DNA from: Paracoccus cavernae
GTDB lineage: Bacteria; Pseudomonadota; Alphaproteobacteria; Rhodobacterales; Rhodobacteraceae
Assembly: GCA_030410095.1 (NCBI GenBank)
Contig: JAUFRC010000001.1
Span: forward strand, 2,244,501-2,308,500
Direction: 5' to 3'
DNA length: 64,000 nt
In this document: positions 9,254 through 18,747 of the stretch, one piece after another
How the letters are laid out: each line of letters starts with the position of its first letter
How positions within the stretch are numbered: position 1 is the first letter of the stretch
The notes under the pieces: generated by a model
Seen by the model: only the letters and a program-made list of their open reading frames with translations
Told to the model about the DNA's origin: nothing
The model's database searches: none
Position numbers and translations under genes: made by a program

Positions 9254-10517
9254 GCGGCCTCTCCGAATACGCGGGTGCCAGCGACCCATGTTCCGAGCAC
9301 CTTGCCCTCCATCCGCGCGCCGTCAAAGGGGTATTCTTCGACTTGGACAAAAGTTTGAAGCGGTCGAGGATGAAAGGTGCATCGGGATCGAAGAGCACCA
9401 GATCCGCCGGCGCCCCGACCGAAAGGCGACCCGCATCCAGGCCCAGACGCTTGGCCGGATTGAGCGACATCGCCCGCCACAGCTGCGGTAGGCTGAGCCC
9501 GCCCTGATGGTAAAGCCGCATTGCTGCCGGCAGCAGGGTCTGCAGGCCGACCGCGCCGGGTGCGGCCTCGGCAAAGGGCAGGCGCTTGGATCCTCGTCCT
9601 GCGGGGTGTGGAAGCTCGCGATCACGTCGATCAGCCCTCGCCCACCGCCTCGATCATCGCCAGACGGTCATCTTCGGAGCGCAGCGGCGGGGTGAAGCGG
9701 AAGAAGCTGCGGTAGCCGCCGATGTCGTATTCGTTCAGCGTCAGGTGGTGGATCGAGACGCCCGCCGTCACATCCAGCCCCTCTTCCTTGGCACGGCGCA
9801 GCACCGGCAGGCTGCCCGCCACCGTGATCTGGTCGGCATGCCAGCGGCAGCCGGTCATGCGCACGAGGCCGAGGTCGCGGTCGAGCCCCATGACCTCCGC
9901 CTGCGGCGAAACCGCCGAAAGCCCGTAGAGCGAGGCGAATTTGCCCGAGGTCGCGACAGCCCCTGCGACAGGCCAGGCTCTTGCGGATGGCCGATGATCA
10001 GCGCCTTGAGGCCACGCGCATAGGTCATGCAGCGCGACAGAAGCCGCGTATCGCCGACAACACGCACGCCATCGGTAAAGGCCACCGCGCCACCATCGAG
10101 CAAAAAGCCCATCTCGACCATCTCGCGGCCCGCACGACCGCGCGTCAGGCTGGCCATATGGCGGATGTTGACCGGCGCATCGGCCGCGCGGCGGGCGGCG
10201 AATTCAAGCGATTCCGGCGCGTCGATCGGCGGCAAGGTATCGGGGCGCGCGATCACGGTGGTGACGCCACCCGCCGCAGCCGCCAGCCCTGCCGAGCGGA
10301 AGCTTTCCTTGTGGCGCTCGCCCGGCTCGCCGATCTTGACGCCCCAATCGACCAGCCCCGGAGCGAGGCATTTGCCGCCTGCGTCGATGATGTCCGCACC
10401 CTCGGGGGCCTCGGCATCGCGGGCGGTGATGACGCCGTTTTCGATCGTCAGGCTGCCGGTTTCATCAGTCTGGTTTTCAGGATCGATCAGGCGGGCATTG
10501 ATGAAATGCTGGATCAT
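9250..10517 (-). CDS. dihydroorotase-like protein, probably non-catalytic (four frameshifts)
   Basis: Amidohydrolase-fold protein of the PyrC type I family, about 420 residues, encoded downstream of pyrB. The metal-binding HxH of active enzymes is replaced: the motif reads PGLVDWGVKIGEPG. The Asp of the canonical TDHAPH is also absent (IASFHTPQDED). This fits the inactive PyrC'/PyrX type that supports ATCase assembly in some bacteria (inference). Breaks lie at the runs near 9960, 9637, 9591 and 9330, each repaired by adding one base. The natural end is GTRVFGEAA, overlapping plsY. Confidence 0.8.
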
Positions 10518-11075
10518 GGCGCGTCTTTCGCAAGCGGTTGGGTCGCAGCCCCGAAGGCTGCTTTTGGGGCAAGGGAGCGGTCTGGATCTGGCGGATCAGC
10601 CGCATGACCTGTTGCGCCTCGGGGATAAGCAGAAAGGCCTCGCCGCGACGCAGGGCGCGGGTCGGCGGGCCGAAGAGGATGGAGCCGGGGTCCCGGCCTC
10701 GAGGGTGATCTCGGTCTCGGGGGTAATCGGCACGGTGGTCAGGCGACGGCCGCGCACCGGAATATCGGTGGCGATGATCGCGCGGCGATCGGTCAGCGTG
10801 TACCAGGTGCGCGAGCGGATATAGGCGGGTACGATATTGCCCGCGATGGTCTGGCGCGCACCGACGATCAGGAACAGAAAGCCGAAGACCCACATCAGCG
10901 TATCGGCCTGCGCGGCTTTGAACATCCAGAACAACGCGAAACAGACCATGACGACGCCCATGATCGTGCTGGTGAAATCGCCGTCGAACCAGCGGATGCC
11001 CTTGTCGGGGCGCCCCTGCCAGAGAATTGTCTCGCCCTCGTCCAGAAGGCCCTGCCAGCCGGAGAGATCAGCCAT
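10514..11075 (-). CDS. PH-like domain membrane protein 2 of the pyr operon (frameshifted)
   Basis: About 187 residues. It starts [21 protein letters not shown], has two hydrophobic helices around FWMFKAAQADTLMWVFGFLF, then a bacterial PH-like region with [13 protein letters not shown]. It resembles the neighbouring protein (ILWQGRP...LTDRRAII), so the two are paralogues. One base is missing near 10691 (TPGSILFGPP). A second near 10572 would end the gene over the pyrC start; as written it stops at 10477. Function unknown. Confidence 0.65.
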
Positions 11076-11617
11076 GATGCACCTCGCGGGTCGGGGCGGC
11101 CTCCAGCGCCTCCTTGGCGGCGAGCATCTTTGCATGGACCGCCTCCGCATCGGGCAGATGCTCGAAACCGATCACGCGGACGAGGCGGGTGCTGCTCCAG
11201 CCCGCGGTTTCGGCAAAGCCGATCGAGCCCGTGCCCTGCCCCACGCCCTTCGTCAGCGAAACGAGCTTCATCGTCGCCAGAGGATAATCCTGCTGGCTCA
11301 GGCCCGAAAGCGAAGGGCGCAGAATGATCGCGCGCCGGTCGGTCAGGACGTATTGCGTGCGGCGCGCCAGATAGGGCCGGAGCAGGAAAACCTCGGCCAA
11401 AAGCGCAAGGCTGACCAGAAGGCCGATCCCCGCGCCATGCCGCCCGAACGCTCGGCACCGCCGAAGCCGGTATAGAGAAAATAGCCCGCGATCGCGAAAG
11501 ACAGCAGATCGCCCCGCCGAAACGCGAAACCGGCGGCGGGCCGGCCCTGCCAGAGGATGCGCTCCCCACGGCAAGGGACGGCGCGGCCATCGTCTCGGGA
11601 TCGGCCGTCAGGCTCAT
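11068..11617 (-). CDS. PH-like domain membrane protein 1 of the pyr operon (two frameshifts)
   Basis: About 183 residues, beginning [10 protein letters not shown] with an ATG that overlaps the pyrB stop. [11 protein letters not shown] is followed by two hydrophobic segments ([12 protein letters not shown] and [15 protein letters not shown]), then [13 protein letters not shown] and a polar PH-like tail ending TREVHHG. It is a paralogue of the next gene, whose start it overlaps by eight bases. Breaks at about 11567 (G4 for G5) and 11446. It lies between pyrB and pyrC; a link to pyrimidine synthesis or lipids is only inferred. Confidence 0.65.
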
Positions 11618-12576
11618 ACCATGACCCCGCCCGAGGCGGCGCGGCCGCGCTCGGCGCGCAGGTTGCGGGCCAGAAGATCCATCGCGGCCATGCGGACGGC
11701 AACGCCCATTTCGACCTGATCGCGGATGACCGAATGGTTGATGTCGTCGGCGATGGTGCCGTCGATCTCGACACCGCGGTTCATCGGGCCGGGGTGCATG
11801 ACGATCGCATCCGGCGCGGCCAGCGCCAGCTTTTCGGCATCCAGCCCCCAGCGGTGGTAGTATTCACGCTCCGACGGGATGAATCCGCCGTCCATCCGTT
11901 CCTTCTGGAGGCGCAGCATCATCACGACATCGGCGCCCTTGAGCCCCTCGCGCATATCCTCGTAGACTTCGACGCCCAGCTCGCGGGCGCCCGAAGGGAT
12001 CAGGGTGGCGGGGCCGACAAGGCGCAGACGCGCCTCCATCTTGCCCAGAAGCAGCATGTTCGAACGCGCGACGCGGCTATGGGCGATGTCGCCGCAAATC
12101 GCGACGGTCAGGCGGTGCAGACGGCCCTTGGCGCGGCGGATCGTCAGCGCATCCAGAAGCGCCTGCGTCGGGTGCTCGTGCCGCCCGTCGCCCGCGTTCA
12201 GGACCGCGCAATTGACCTTTTGAGCCAGAAGATCGACCGCGCCCGATTGCGGATGGCGCACGACCAGCAGATCGGGATGCATCGCGTTCAGGGTCAAAGC
12301 GGTGTCGATCAGGGTTTCGCCTTTTTTCACGCTGGAATGGGCGACATCCATATTCATCACATCCGCGCCCAAACGCTTGCCCGCCAGCTCGAAGCTGGAC
12401 TGGGTGCGGGTCGAGTTCTCGAAGAACAGGTTGATCTGCGTCATCCCCTCAAGCGCGTCCGAGCGTTTGATGGTGCGCCGGTTCAGCTCGACATAAGTCT
12501 CGGCCAGATCGAGCAAAGTGGTGATTTCTGCGGGTGCGAGGGGTTCGATCCCCAGAAGATGACGGGCGCGAAACAT
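11614..12576 (-). CDS. pyrB: aspartate carbamoyltransferase catalytic chain
   Basis: Makes N-carbamoyl-aspartate from carbamoyl phosphate and aspartate, the committed pyrimidine step. The 320 residues are intact. Carbamoyl-phosphate site [10 protein letters not shown], then [12 protein letters not shown], the HSRVARSN segment, LRLQKER and the C-terminal [12 protein letters not shown] are all present. It heads a minus-strand operon of five overlapping genes (pyrB, two PH-like proteins, dihydroorotase-like, plsY). No regulatory pyrI follows. Confidence 0.95.
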   Translation of the reverse strand: MFRARHLLGIEPLAPAEITTLLDLAETYVELNRRTIKRSDALEGMTQINLFFENSTRTQSSFELAGKRLGADVMNMDVAHSSVKKGETLIDTALTLNAMHPDLLVVRHPQSGAVDLLAQKVNCAVLNAGDGRHEHPTQALLDALTIRRAKGRLHRLTVAICGDIAHSRVARSNMLLLGKMEARLRLVGPATLIPSGARELGVEVYEDMREGLKGADVVMMLRLQKERMDGGFIPSEREYYHRWGLDAEKLALAAPDAIVMHPGPMNRGVEIDGTIADDINHSVIRDQVEMGVAVRMAAMDLLARNLRAERGRAASGGVMV

Positions 12577-12800
12577 GGCAATGGTCCCTCGGTGCGGTTC
12601 ATTCCTCTATCGCAAATGCAGCCGGAGCGGGCAAGCGGCAGGCGGGCATGTCCTGACGGTTCTGCAAGCCTTCCTTGCCCGCATTGCAAGGCGGGCCGCG
12701 CGTCTGGTCCCGTCCTTGTCCCGCCCCTTGCCCCCGCGCTTGATCGGGTACCGGCGCGAGGGGCCTTGCATCACCGCGCCATTTCGATCACGGATTTGGC

Positions 12801-13606
12801 ATGAGCACAACGCCCCCTCTGCGCCCACTTCTGCGCCCGCATCCGCCCCCGCGACGGGGTTCGTTTCGTTCGTATCCTCGGGTCCGGCGGATCCCGAGCT
12901 TCTGACCGTGCGCGCCGTCAAACGCCTCGAAGCAGCCGAGGTCGTTCTCTACGACGCTTTGGCCGCCGGTCCGATCCTTGAGCTCGCGGGCGCGAATGCC
13001 GAACAGATCAGCGTCGGCAAGCGCGCCGGACGTCCCTCGACGAGGCAGGAGGAGGTCAACGCCCTTCTGGTCGAACACGCCCGCAACGGCCGGCGCGTGG
13101 TGCGGCTGAAATCGGGCGATGCGGGGATCTTCGGCCGCCTCGAAGAGGAAATCGCGGCGCTTTTGGAGGCCGGCATCCCCTTCGAGATCGTGCCGGGCGT
13201 GCCTTCGGCGCTGGCGGCGGCGGCGGCGGCGGGCATTCCGCTGACGCGCCGTCTGACCGCGCGGCGCCTGCAGTTCATCACCGGCGCGGATGTGACCGGC
13301 GGCCTGCCCGAGGATCAGAACTGGGCCGCGCTCACCGATCCCCATGCGACCACGGTGGTCTTCATGGGCCAGCGCAACTTCCCCGCCCTTGCCCGCGAAC
13401 TGGTCGCGCGCGGCCTGTGCGCCGCCACCCCCGCCCTTCTGGCCGAGGCCGTGGGCCACCCCCATCAGCGCATGATCCGCACCTCGGTCGAGGAACTGGC
13501 CGCACTTTTGGAACGCGAAGGGCCGAGCCCTCATCCCGCGCTGATCTTTTACGGACCTTTGGCCGAGCTTCCCCCGCAGGGCGCGCGGTTGCACTCGCCC
13601 CTCTAG
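12801..13606 (+). CDS. cobA: uroporphyrinogen-III C-methyltransferase (one frameshift)
   Basis: SAM-dependent SUMT that makes precorrin-2 for cobalamin and sirohaem. About 268 residues, with the tetrapyrrole methylase pattern: SSGPADPELLTVRAVKRL at the N-terminus, then VGKRAGRPS, VVRLKSGDAGIFGRLEEE, FEIVPGVPSALAAAAAAGIPLT and VVFMGQRNF. The usual GxGPGD is GPAD here. The ATG at 12801 enters the correct frame only if the C5 run at 12811-12815 is C6, giving a Pro/Ala/Thr-rich leader MSTTPPSAPTSAPAS. Divergent from pyrB. Confidence 0.88.
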
Positions 13607-13677
13607 GGCCTATTCTGTCGCCACACGACAGCACAAGAATTCCGCCGCAGAGGCGACAGCAGCAAAAGGGGCCGGAT

Positions 13678-14190
13678 ATGCTCGGTTACATCTCGATGAA
13701 CGGCAGCCCCGGCGAGGCCGACATGCTGCTGACCGCTCTTGCCGCGGATCTCGGCCAACGCGGCGTGCGGCTGGCGGGGGCGGTGCAGAGCAATATCGAC
13801 CTCGGCCCCGATTGCAGCTGCGAGATGGAGCTGCGCATTCTGGGCGATCACGGCCCGACCGTGCGGATCTCGCAAAATCTCGGATCGGGTTCCGAAGGCT
13901 GCCGCCTCGATGCGGGCGCGCTGGAGACGGCGGTGGCGCGGGTGCAATCCGTGCTGGCCGCAGGGGCCGATCTGGTCATCCTCAACAAATTCGCCAAACA
14001 AGAGGCCTTCGGGCGCGGTTTTCGCGATGTCATTGCCGCGGCGCTTGAACAGGGCGTGCCGGTCCTGACCTATGTCCCCGAGGGCTACGAGGCCGCCTTT
14101 ACCGAATTCGCCGGCGATTTCGCCGAAAAGCTCGATCATGCCGGTGCCGGTGCCTGGTGCGCCGCGGTGCTCGACGGCAAAGCCGCATGA
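13678..14190 (+). CDS. DUF2478 family protein
   Basis: 170 residues, intact, beginning MLGYISMNGSPGEADMLL. The conserved features are Cys-containing PDCSCEMEL, SQNLGSGSEGCRLD and LVILNKFAKQEAFGRGF, which fit DUF2478 (often called a nucleotide-binding protein linked to molybdenum genes). The start has AAAAGGGG upstream. The TusA-like gene begins 10 bases later, so the two probably share a transcript. Biochemical role unknown; the family name is recalled and was not searched. Confidence 0.65.
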   Translation: MLGYISMNGSPGEADMLLTALAADLGQRGVRLAGAVQSNIDLGPDCSCEMELRILGDHGPTVRISQNLGSGSEGCRLDAGALETAVARVQSVLAAGADLVILNKFAKQEAFGRGFRDVIAAALEQGVPVLTYVPEGYEAAFTEFAGDFAEKLDHAGAGAWCAAVLDGKAA

Positions 14191-14200
14191 GCACGCAGGC

Positions 14201-14496
14201 ATGAGCATCGAGATCGACGCACGCGGCCTGCTATGCCCACTGCCCGTGTTGCGGTTGCGCAAAGTGCTGCTCGCCCAGCCCGAAGGCGGCGTGGTGCGGC
14301 TTTTGGCGACCGATCCCGTCGCGGTGATCGATGTCCCGCATTTTTGCAGCGAAGGCGGCCACCAGCTGCTCGGCAGCCGCCCGCTCGAGGGGGCACAACC
14401 GAATATACCGTCGCGCGCGGCCCCGAAACGGCGCCGCGACCTAGCGCGGCATTACCCCCGATCCATCCTGATGCCGGCAAAGAACCGACCGCCTGA
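14201..14496 (+). CDS. TusA/SirA-like sulfur-carrier protein (one frameshift)
   Basis: Small protein of the TusA fold, about 98 residues. The signature DARGLLCPLPVLRLRKVL carries the persulfide-bearing Cys in LCPLP. HFCSEGGHQLLG is the usual second half. The G5 run at 14389-14393 should be G6, joining SRPLEGG to TTEYTVARG. The C-terminus then runs about 20 residues past the normal family end (PETAPRPSAALPPIHP). The stop overlaps the next ATG. It may donate sulfur for molybdenum cofactor or tRNA work; the partner is not evident. Confidence 0.75.
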
Positions 14497-15424
14497 TGCT
14501 TGCGATTTTTCTCAAAACCTTGCCGTTCTTCGCGCTGATCGGGCTGGGCTGGTTCGCCGGACGGATCAGGTTTTTCCCGCAGGACGCCACCGCCTGGCTC
14601 ACGAAATTCGTCTTCTACTTCGCTTTGCCCGCGATGCTTTTCCGCTTTGCAGGCTCGCTCCATATCGCCGAACTCTTCGATTTGCGCCTCGTTCTGGCCT
14701 ATCTTCTGGGCTCGACGCTGGTTTGGGCGGCGGGCTTTTTCGTCGCGCGCGCACGCAAACTCCCGCTCGCCGAATGCGCGATGGAGGCCCATGCGGGCAT
14801 GACCGGCAATACCGGATTTCTCGGCATTCCGATGCTGCTGGTCCTGTTCGGCGAGCGCGCCATCGGGCCGATCATGCTGCTGCTGACCATCGACATGATC
14901 GTCTATTCGACGCTGGTCACCCTGATCGTGACGGCGGCCAAACACGGGCGGGTAACGCTGGCGATCGTGCCGCAACTGCTGCTGGGCATCATCCGCAACC
15001 CGATGATCGCGGCAATGATTGCGGGGCTGCTCTGGTCGGCATTCGGCCTGACCTTCGCGGCCCCCTCGACGAATTTCTTGCCATGTTGGGTGCCGCCGCC
15101 ACCCCGGGCGCGCTTTTCGCCATCGGCGCGAGCCTTGCCGGAAAATCGGCCGAACGGCTTGGCCCCGCGATCTGGCTGAGCTTCGCCAAACTGGTGCTGC
15201 ATCCGCTGGCTGTGGGCATCGCGGCCTTGGCGATCTTCAAGGTCGATCCCTTTTCGGCAGGCGTGATGATTTCGGCCGCCGCGCTGCCTGTGGCCGGAAA
15301 TGTCTATATTCTGGCGCAGCATTTCGGGATCGCTGTGCAGAGGGTCTCGACCGCGATCCTGATCTCGACCGCGATCAGCATCGCCTCGATCCCCGCCGTC
15401 ATTCATTGGATCACCCAAGGATAA
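14496..15424 (+). CDS. AEC family transporter (one frameshift)
   Basis: Auxin-efflux-carrier type membrane transporter, about 309 residues with roughly ten hydrophobic helices. It begins [20 protein letters not shown] and has the conserved [11 protein letters not shown] and, in the second half, [13 protein letters not shown] and [18 protein letters not shown]. The frame breaks near 15060; one more G gives [13 protein letters not shown]. The ATG overlaps the TusA-like stop. Substrate unknown; family members export malonate or other organic acids. Confidence 0.82.
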
Positions 15425-15427
15425 AGC

Positions 15428-16223
15428 ATGAAGAAACTTTCGGATCTGGCGCTCGAGAACCTTTTGCTCGAAGTCGATGCCGACGGCATTGCCACCGTCA
15501 CGCTCAACCGTCCCGCCAAGCGCAATGCGCTGGATTCCACGACGATCGAAGAGCTGATCGAGGTCTTTTCGCTGCTCCCCGCGCCGGTGCCCGCGCCGTC
15601 GTGCTGCGCGCGAACGGCGATCATTTCTGCGCCGGCCTCGATCTGGTCGAGCATTACAACGAGGGCCGCAGCGCTGCCGATTTCATGCATCTCTGCCTGC
15701 GCTGGCACGAGGCGTTCAATAAAATGGAATATGGCGGCGTCCCGATTTTCGCAGCGCTCAAGGGCGCGGTCGTGGGCGGCGGGCTCGAGCTCGCCTCCTC
15801 CGCCCATGTCCGCATCATGGACGAGGACACCTATTTCGGCCTGCCCGAAGGCCAGCGCGGCCTGTTCACCGGCGGCGGCGCGACGATCCGCGTGGCCGGT
15901 CTGATCGGCAAGGCGCGGATGATCGACATGATGCTGACGGGGCGGCTTTATAGCGGAGACGAGGCGGTCTCGGTCGGGCTGGCGCAATACCGCGTCAAGG
16001 ATGCCGAGGCCAAAGCCTACGAACTGGCGCGCGCGGCGGCCCGGAACCCGCCCTGTCGAATTTCGCGATCTGCTCGGCGATCTCGCATATGCAGAACATG
16101 TCGGCGCTTGACGCATCCTATGCGGAATCGGTGGTCGCAGGGGTGGTGAACACGCAAGAGGCCGCGCGCGAGCGTCTGGCCGCCTTCGCCAAAGGCACCG
16201 CTGCCAAGGTCAAGCCCGACTAG
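15428..16223 (+). CDS. enoyl-CoA hydratase/isomerase family (crotonase) (two frameshifts)
   Basis: About 265 residues. Crotonase landmarks are [13 protein letters not shown], the oxyanion region [12 protein letters not shown] and [20 protein letters not shown], and [17 protein letters not shown]. Frame breaks lie at about 15582 (C4 for C5, giving [15 protein letters not shown]) and 16051 (C3 for C4, giving [14 protein letters not shown]). The gene ends VKPD at 16223, three bases after the AEC gene start of the same operon direction. The family is broad, so the acyl-CoA substrate is unknown. Confidence 0.82.
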
Positions 16224-16229
16224 GCGGCG

Positions 16230-16562
16230 CTATTCGACCGCGCGGATCAGCTTGCGTTCCAGCACGCGAAGCACCGCGCGCAAATCATGGCCGCGTTTGA
16301 GGATGCGGCCATCCATCCCGATCACCGCATAAATCCCCTGCGCCGCCCGAAGCTTGGGGCGCTTTTCGATGCGGTAAAGCGGATGTTCGGTCGCCCGCCG
16401 GAAAATCGAGAAAATCGCGACATCGCGCAGGAACGACATGCCGTAATCGCGCCACTCGCCCGCCGCGACCATGCGGCCGTAAACCGACAGGATCACACCC
16501 AATTCGCCGCGGTCAAAAACCACGCGGTCGAAATCGGACGAGGGGTTCTGCATGGTCGACAT
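16230..16562 (-). CDS. DUF2794 family protein
   Basis: About 110 residues, intact. The sequence VVFDRGELGVILSVYGRMVAAGEWRDYGM followed by FSIFRRATEHPLYRIEKRPK is characteristic of DUF2794, a family confined to alphaproteobacteria. The start at MSTMQNPSSDF is chosen; an upstream TTG and a downstream ATG (16553) are alternatives. It converges on the crotonase gene with only six bases between. Function unknown. Confidence 0.8.
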   Translation of the reverse strand: MSTMQNPSSDFDRVVFDRGELGVILSVYGRMVAAGEWRDYGMSFLRDVAIFSIFRRATEHPLYRIEKRPKLRAAQGIYAVIGMDGRILKRGHDLRAVLRVLERKLIRAVE

Positions 16563-16655
16563 GACCAAATGGTGACAGCCCCGACGCAGCTAATCAACAG
16601 GAAAGGGCGGCCTAAGCCGCCCCAAACCATCCGTCCCGTGCGAAGGCCGCGTGCC

Positions 16656-16934
16656 TCAGTAGCAGGCGACCTTCTCGACCTTGCCGCTTGCGTTGATCTC
16701 GATATTGAGGCGATCGACGCGGTAATCGGCCGTCACCGGCATGTTCGGACGCAGAATGCGCGTGCCCGAGGCAAAGCTCATGCGCTCGACCGCGGCGGCA
16801 GGCTGACCGATCAGCCCCTGCAGCTTCGCCGCACCGCATGCATCCGAAGCGGCAGGCGGCGTTACCGCAGGCACATCCGTCTGGACGCAGGCGGCAAGCG
16901 CCAAAGCAGGGGCCAGAACCATCCAAGGCTTCAT
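16656..16934 (-). CDS. I78-family peptidase-inhibitor-like lipoprotein (copy 1)
   Basis: About 92 residues. Signal peptide MKPWMVLAPALALAAC with a lipobox Cys, then a small domain: DACGAAKLQGLIGQPAAAV and the C-terminal VTADYRVDRLNIEINASGKVEKVACY, the pattern of I78 (MEROPS) inhibitors. Predicted outer-membrane or periplasmic lipoprotein that may block serine proteases. It follows copy 2 on the same strand with 15 bases between, a tandem pair. Confidence 0.75.
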   Translation of the reverse strand: MKPWMVLAPALALAACVQTDVPAVTPPAASDACGAAKLQGLIGQPAAAVERMSFASGTRILRPNMPVTADYRVDRLNIEINASGKVEKVACY

Positions 16935-16949
16935 CGCGCGCACTCCCGA

Positions 16950-17285
16950 TCAACCGCAGTCGATATTGTAGATATTGCCGGCCTGATCGAGGCGGAACAC
17001 GATGCGCAACGGATCATATTCCTGCGGCTCGATGCCGCGATATTCGACGACGCGGAAGCTGCGGGTCACGCCGAGGGTCGGAATGACGCTGCCGGGCTGA
17101 CCCAGCGCCGAGGTGTAGTCTTTGGCGTGGCAGGCATCGGGCTCGCGCGATTCGAGGCCGCTGATCCCCGCGACAGGCGTGAGGACCGGGGTCGGCGCCA
17201 TCACTTCGGGGGCAATTTGCTGCGGAGCCGGTGCGCAGGCTGCCAGCGGCGCAACCGCCATCAATGCAATGAGAAATTTGTTCAT
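16950..17285 (-). CDS. I78-like lipoprotein (copy 2)
   Basis: 111 residues, intact. Signal peptide MNKFLIALMAVAPLAAC with lipobox Cys, then a Pro/Val-rich linker, then a domain parallel to copy 1: DACHAKDYTSALGQPGSVIPTL and EYDPLRIVFRLDQAGNIYNIDCG. The shared Cys pair and YD(P)LR...D..G.I pattern show they are paralogues. This copy has a longer linker (about 30 residues). Upstream (17286-17478) I see no other gene. Confidence 0.7.
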   Translation of the reverse strand: MNKFLIALMAVAPLAACAPAPQQIAPEVMAPTPVLTPVAGISGLESREPDACHAKDYTSALGQPGSVIPTLGVTRSFRVVEYRGIEPQEYDPLRIVFRLDQAGNIYNIDCG

Positions 17286-17478
17286 TCTGGACTGTCCATT
17301 TCGCGAACGGGTGAGTTGCGCCTTTTATAGAATGTCGCAATCGGGCTGAGAACCCGCAATGCATTGCCGACCTTCAACGCCCCGTCATTGTGACCGGATA
17401 ACCGCAGCATTTCCGCGAAAACCGGCAAGGCGCGCCTGCGACCCGAGCGCCGGCCGCGCAGGCCCGTTCTTCCCCGTT

Positions 17479-18112
17479 TCAGGCGATCTCGCGCGTGCCC
17501 TGCGGGGCGTAGCGCGACAAAAACATCTGCACCGCGCCCTGATTGACGCGCCGGAGATGCTCCTTGTCGACCGCCTCGGGCCCGAGCAAAGCGGCGCGGT
17601 CCTGAATCGAGGCGCATGACAGTTCGATCAGCTGGTCGGCAGCCAGTTCGAAATCGGTGATATCGAGCTCTCCGCGCGCGACGCAGCGCCGGAAATAGCT
17701 GCTCAACTGGGCGCGCAGCTGGCCCGGCCCCGCTTCGTAATATTCCTGCGCCAGAGCCGGAAAGCGCTCCGCCTCGCCGATACTGACTCGGTAGACGCGG
17801 ATGCCCAGCTCCGAGACGACATAGGCCGAGATCTTCTGGACGATGAACGGAAGGACCTGCCCGACCGGCAGATCAACTTCAAGAAATGCGCTGGTATCGG
17901 TCGCGTCATGAACCAGCTCGGCGCGAAAGACCTCGATGAACATCAGGCGTTTGTCGGGGAAATAGCTATAGAGCGTCGCCTTCGAGACCCCCGCCTCGCG
18001 CGCGATCTCGTCCACGCTCGCCCTCGAAACCATCGCGTAAAAACACGGTCCGCGCCCCTTTGAGAACCTGCGTAAATTTCCGTCCGCGCGTCACCGGCAG
18101 TACCTTTGGCAT
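17479..18112 (-). CDS. TetR/AcrR family regulator (N-terminal frameshift)
   Basis: About 210 residues. The helix-turn-helix DEIAREAGVSKATLYSYFPDKR is clear, and the C-terminal ligand domain matches TetR_C types (YVVSELGIRVYRV). The true start is probably MPKVLPVTRGRKFTQ at 18112, which lies in another frame. Joining needs a two-base GC insertion (FEGASVDE) or loss of one G near 18015. This is one of few breaks here not explained by a single missing base, so real damage is possible. No obvious target gene is adjacent. Confidence 0.7.
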
Positions 18113-18747
18113 CGAAAACAACCTCCGCTCAATAAAAACTCAAACAATCCATCTGCCCTGATCCGCAGTCATACAAATCGACATATTGGATGCGTATCCC
18201 CCAATTCGGACGGGCATCCTCCGCCTCGCCGCAGCACGGCGGACGCTGGTTCGGGACAAAGCCGCGCAAGAAGATAAAATGGACATATAAAACAATGCCC
18301 CCTTTTGGTTCCTTCCGGTCCGGTATTCGAGAGGCAAAGCCGACCCCCGTCCGCAAGTCCGCCAAACCAGCAAAATTTGAGCGTAAAGCCGCTCATCTTC
18401 GGGGTGACGCTACGGAAATTGCGCGCGGAGAGAGACCAACGCCACCCCGTTTCACCCCGATTTTCGCCGTTTCAACGAACCATCCGCGAATCGCTCACCG
18501 GAAATCGGGAAAAGCGGGAGTCGATCGGGCAAGCGATGCCCTGCCGGGTGAACCCGGCGATCCGGCCCAAGGCCCAAGAGAGAAGTCACCTCGTTCGGCG
18601 AGCATGCCACATCGTTTTCACGGCGCGCGCTGCGTCGCTAAGGGCGCTTGATCCACGAGAGAGCGTTTCCGGAGGGACATACACCTTGCTTCTCCGCGCC
18701 ATCGGCCTCCCTACCGCTTGGCTTTCCCGCCGGACCGCCCTGCCGAT
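18113..18747. other. gene-free stretch between TetR gene and flagellar operon
   Basis: 635 bases with no convincing coding frame on either strand. Open frames exist but lack ribosome-binding sites, Rhodobacteraceae codon bias or recognisable motifs. It is somewhat richer in A and T near 18280 (ATAAAATGGACATATAAAAC). I see no tRNA, hairpin terminator or repeat. It could be promoter region plus decayed sequence. Confidence 0.5.

Noticed and set aside
18190..18651. 153-codon open frame in the gene-free stretch
   Set aside because: Composition is Arg/Pro/Lys-rich nonsense without a site or motif; other overlapping frames are equally long.
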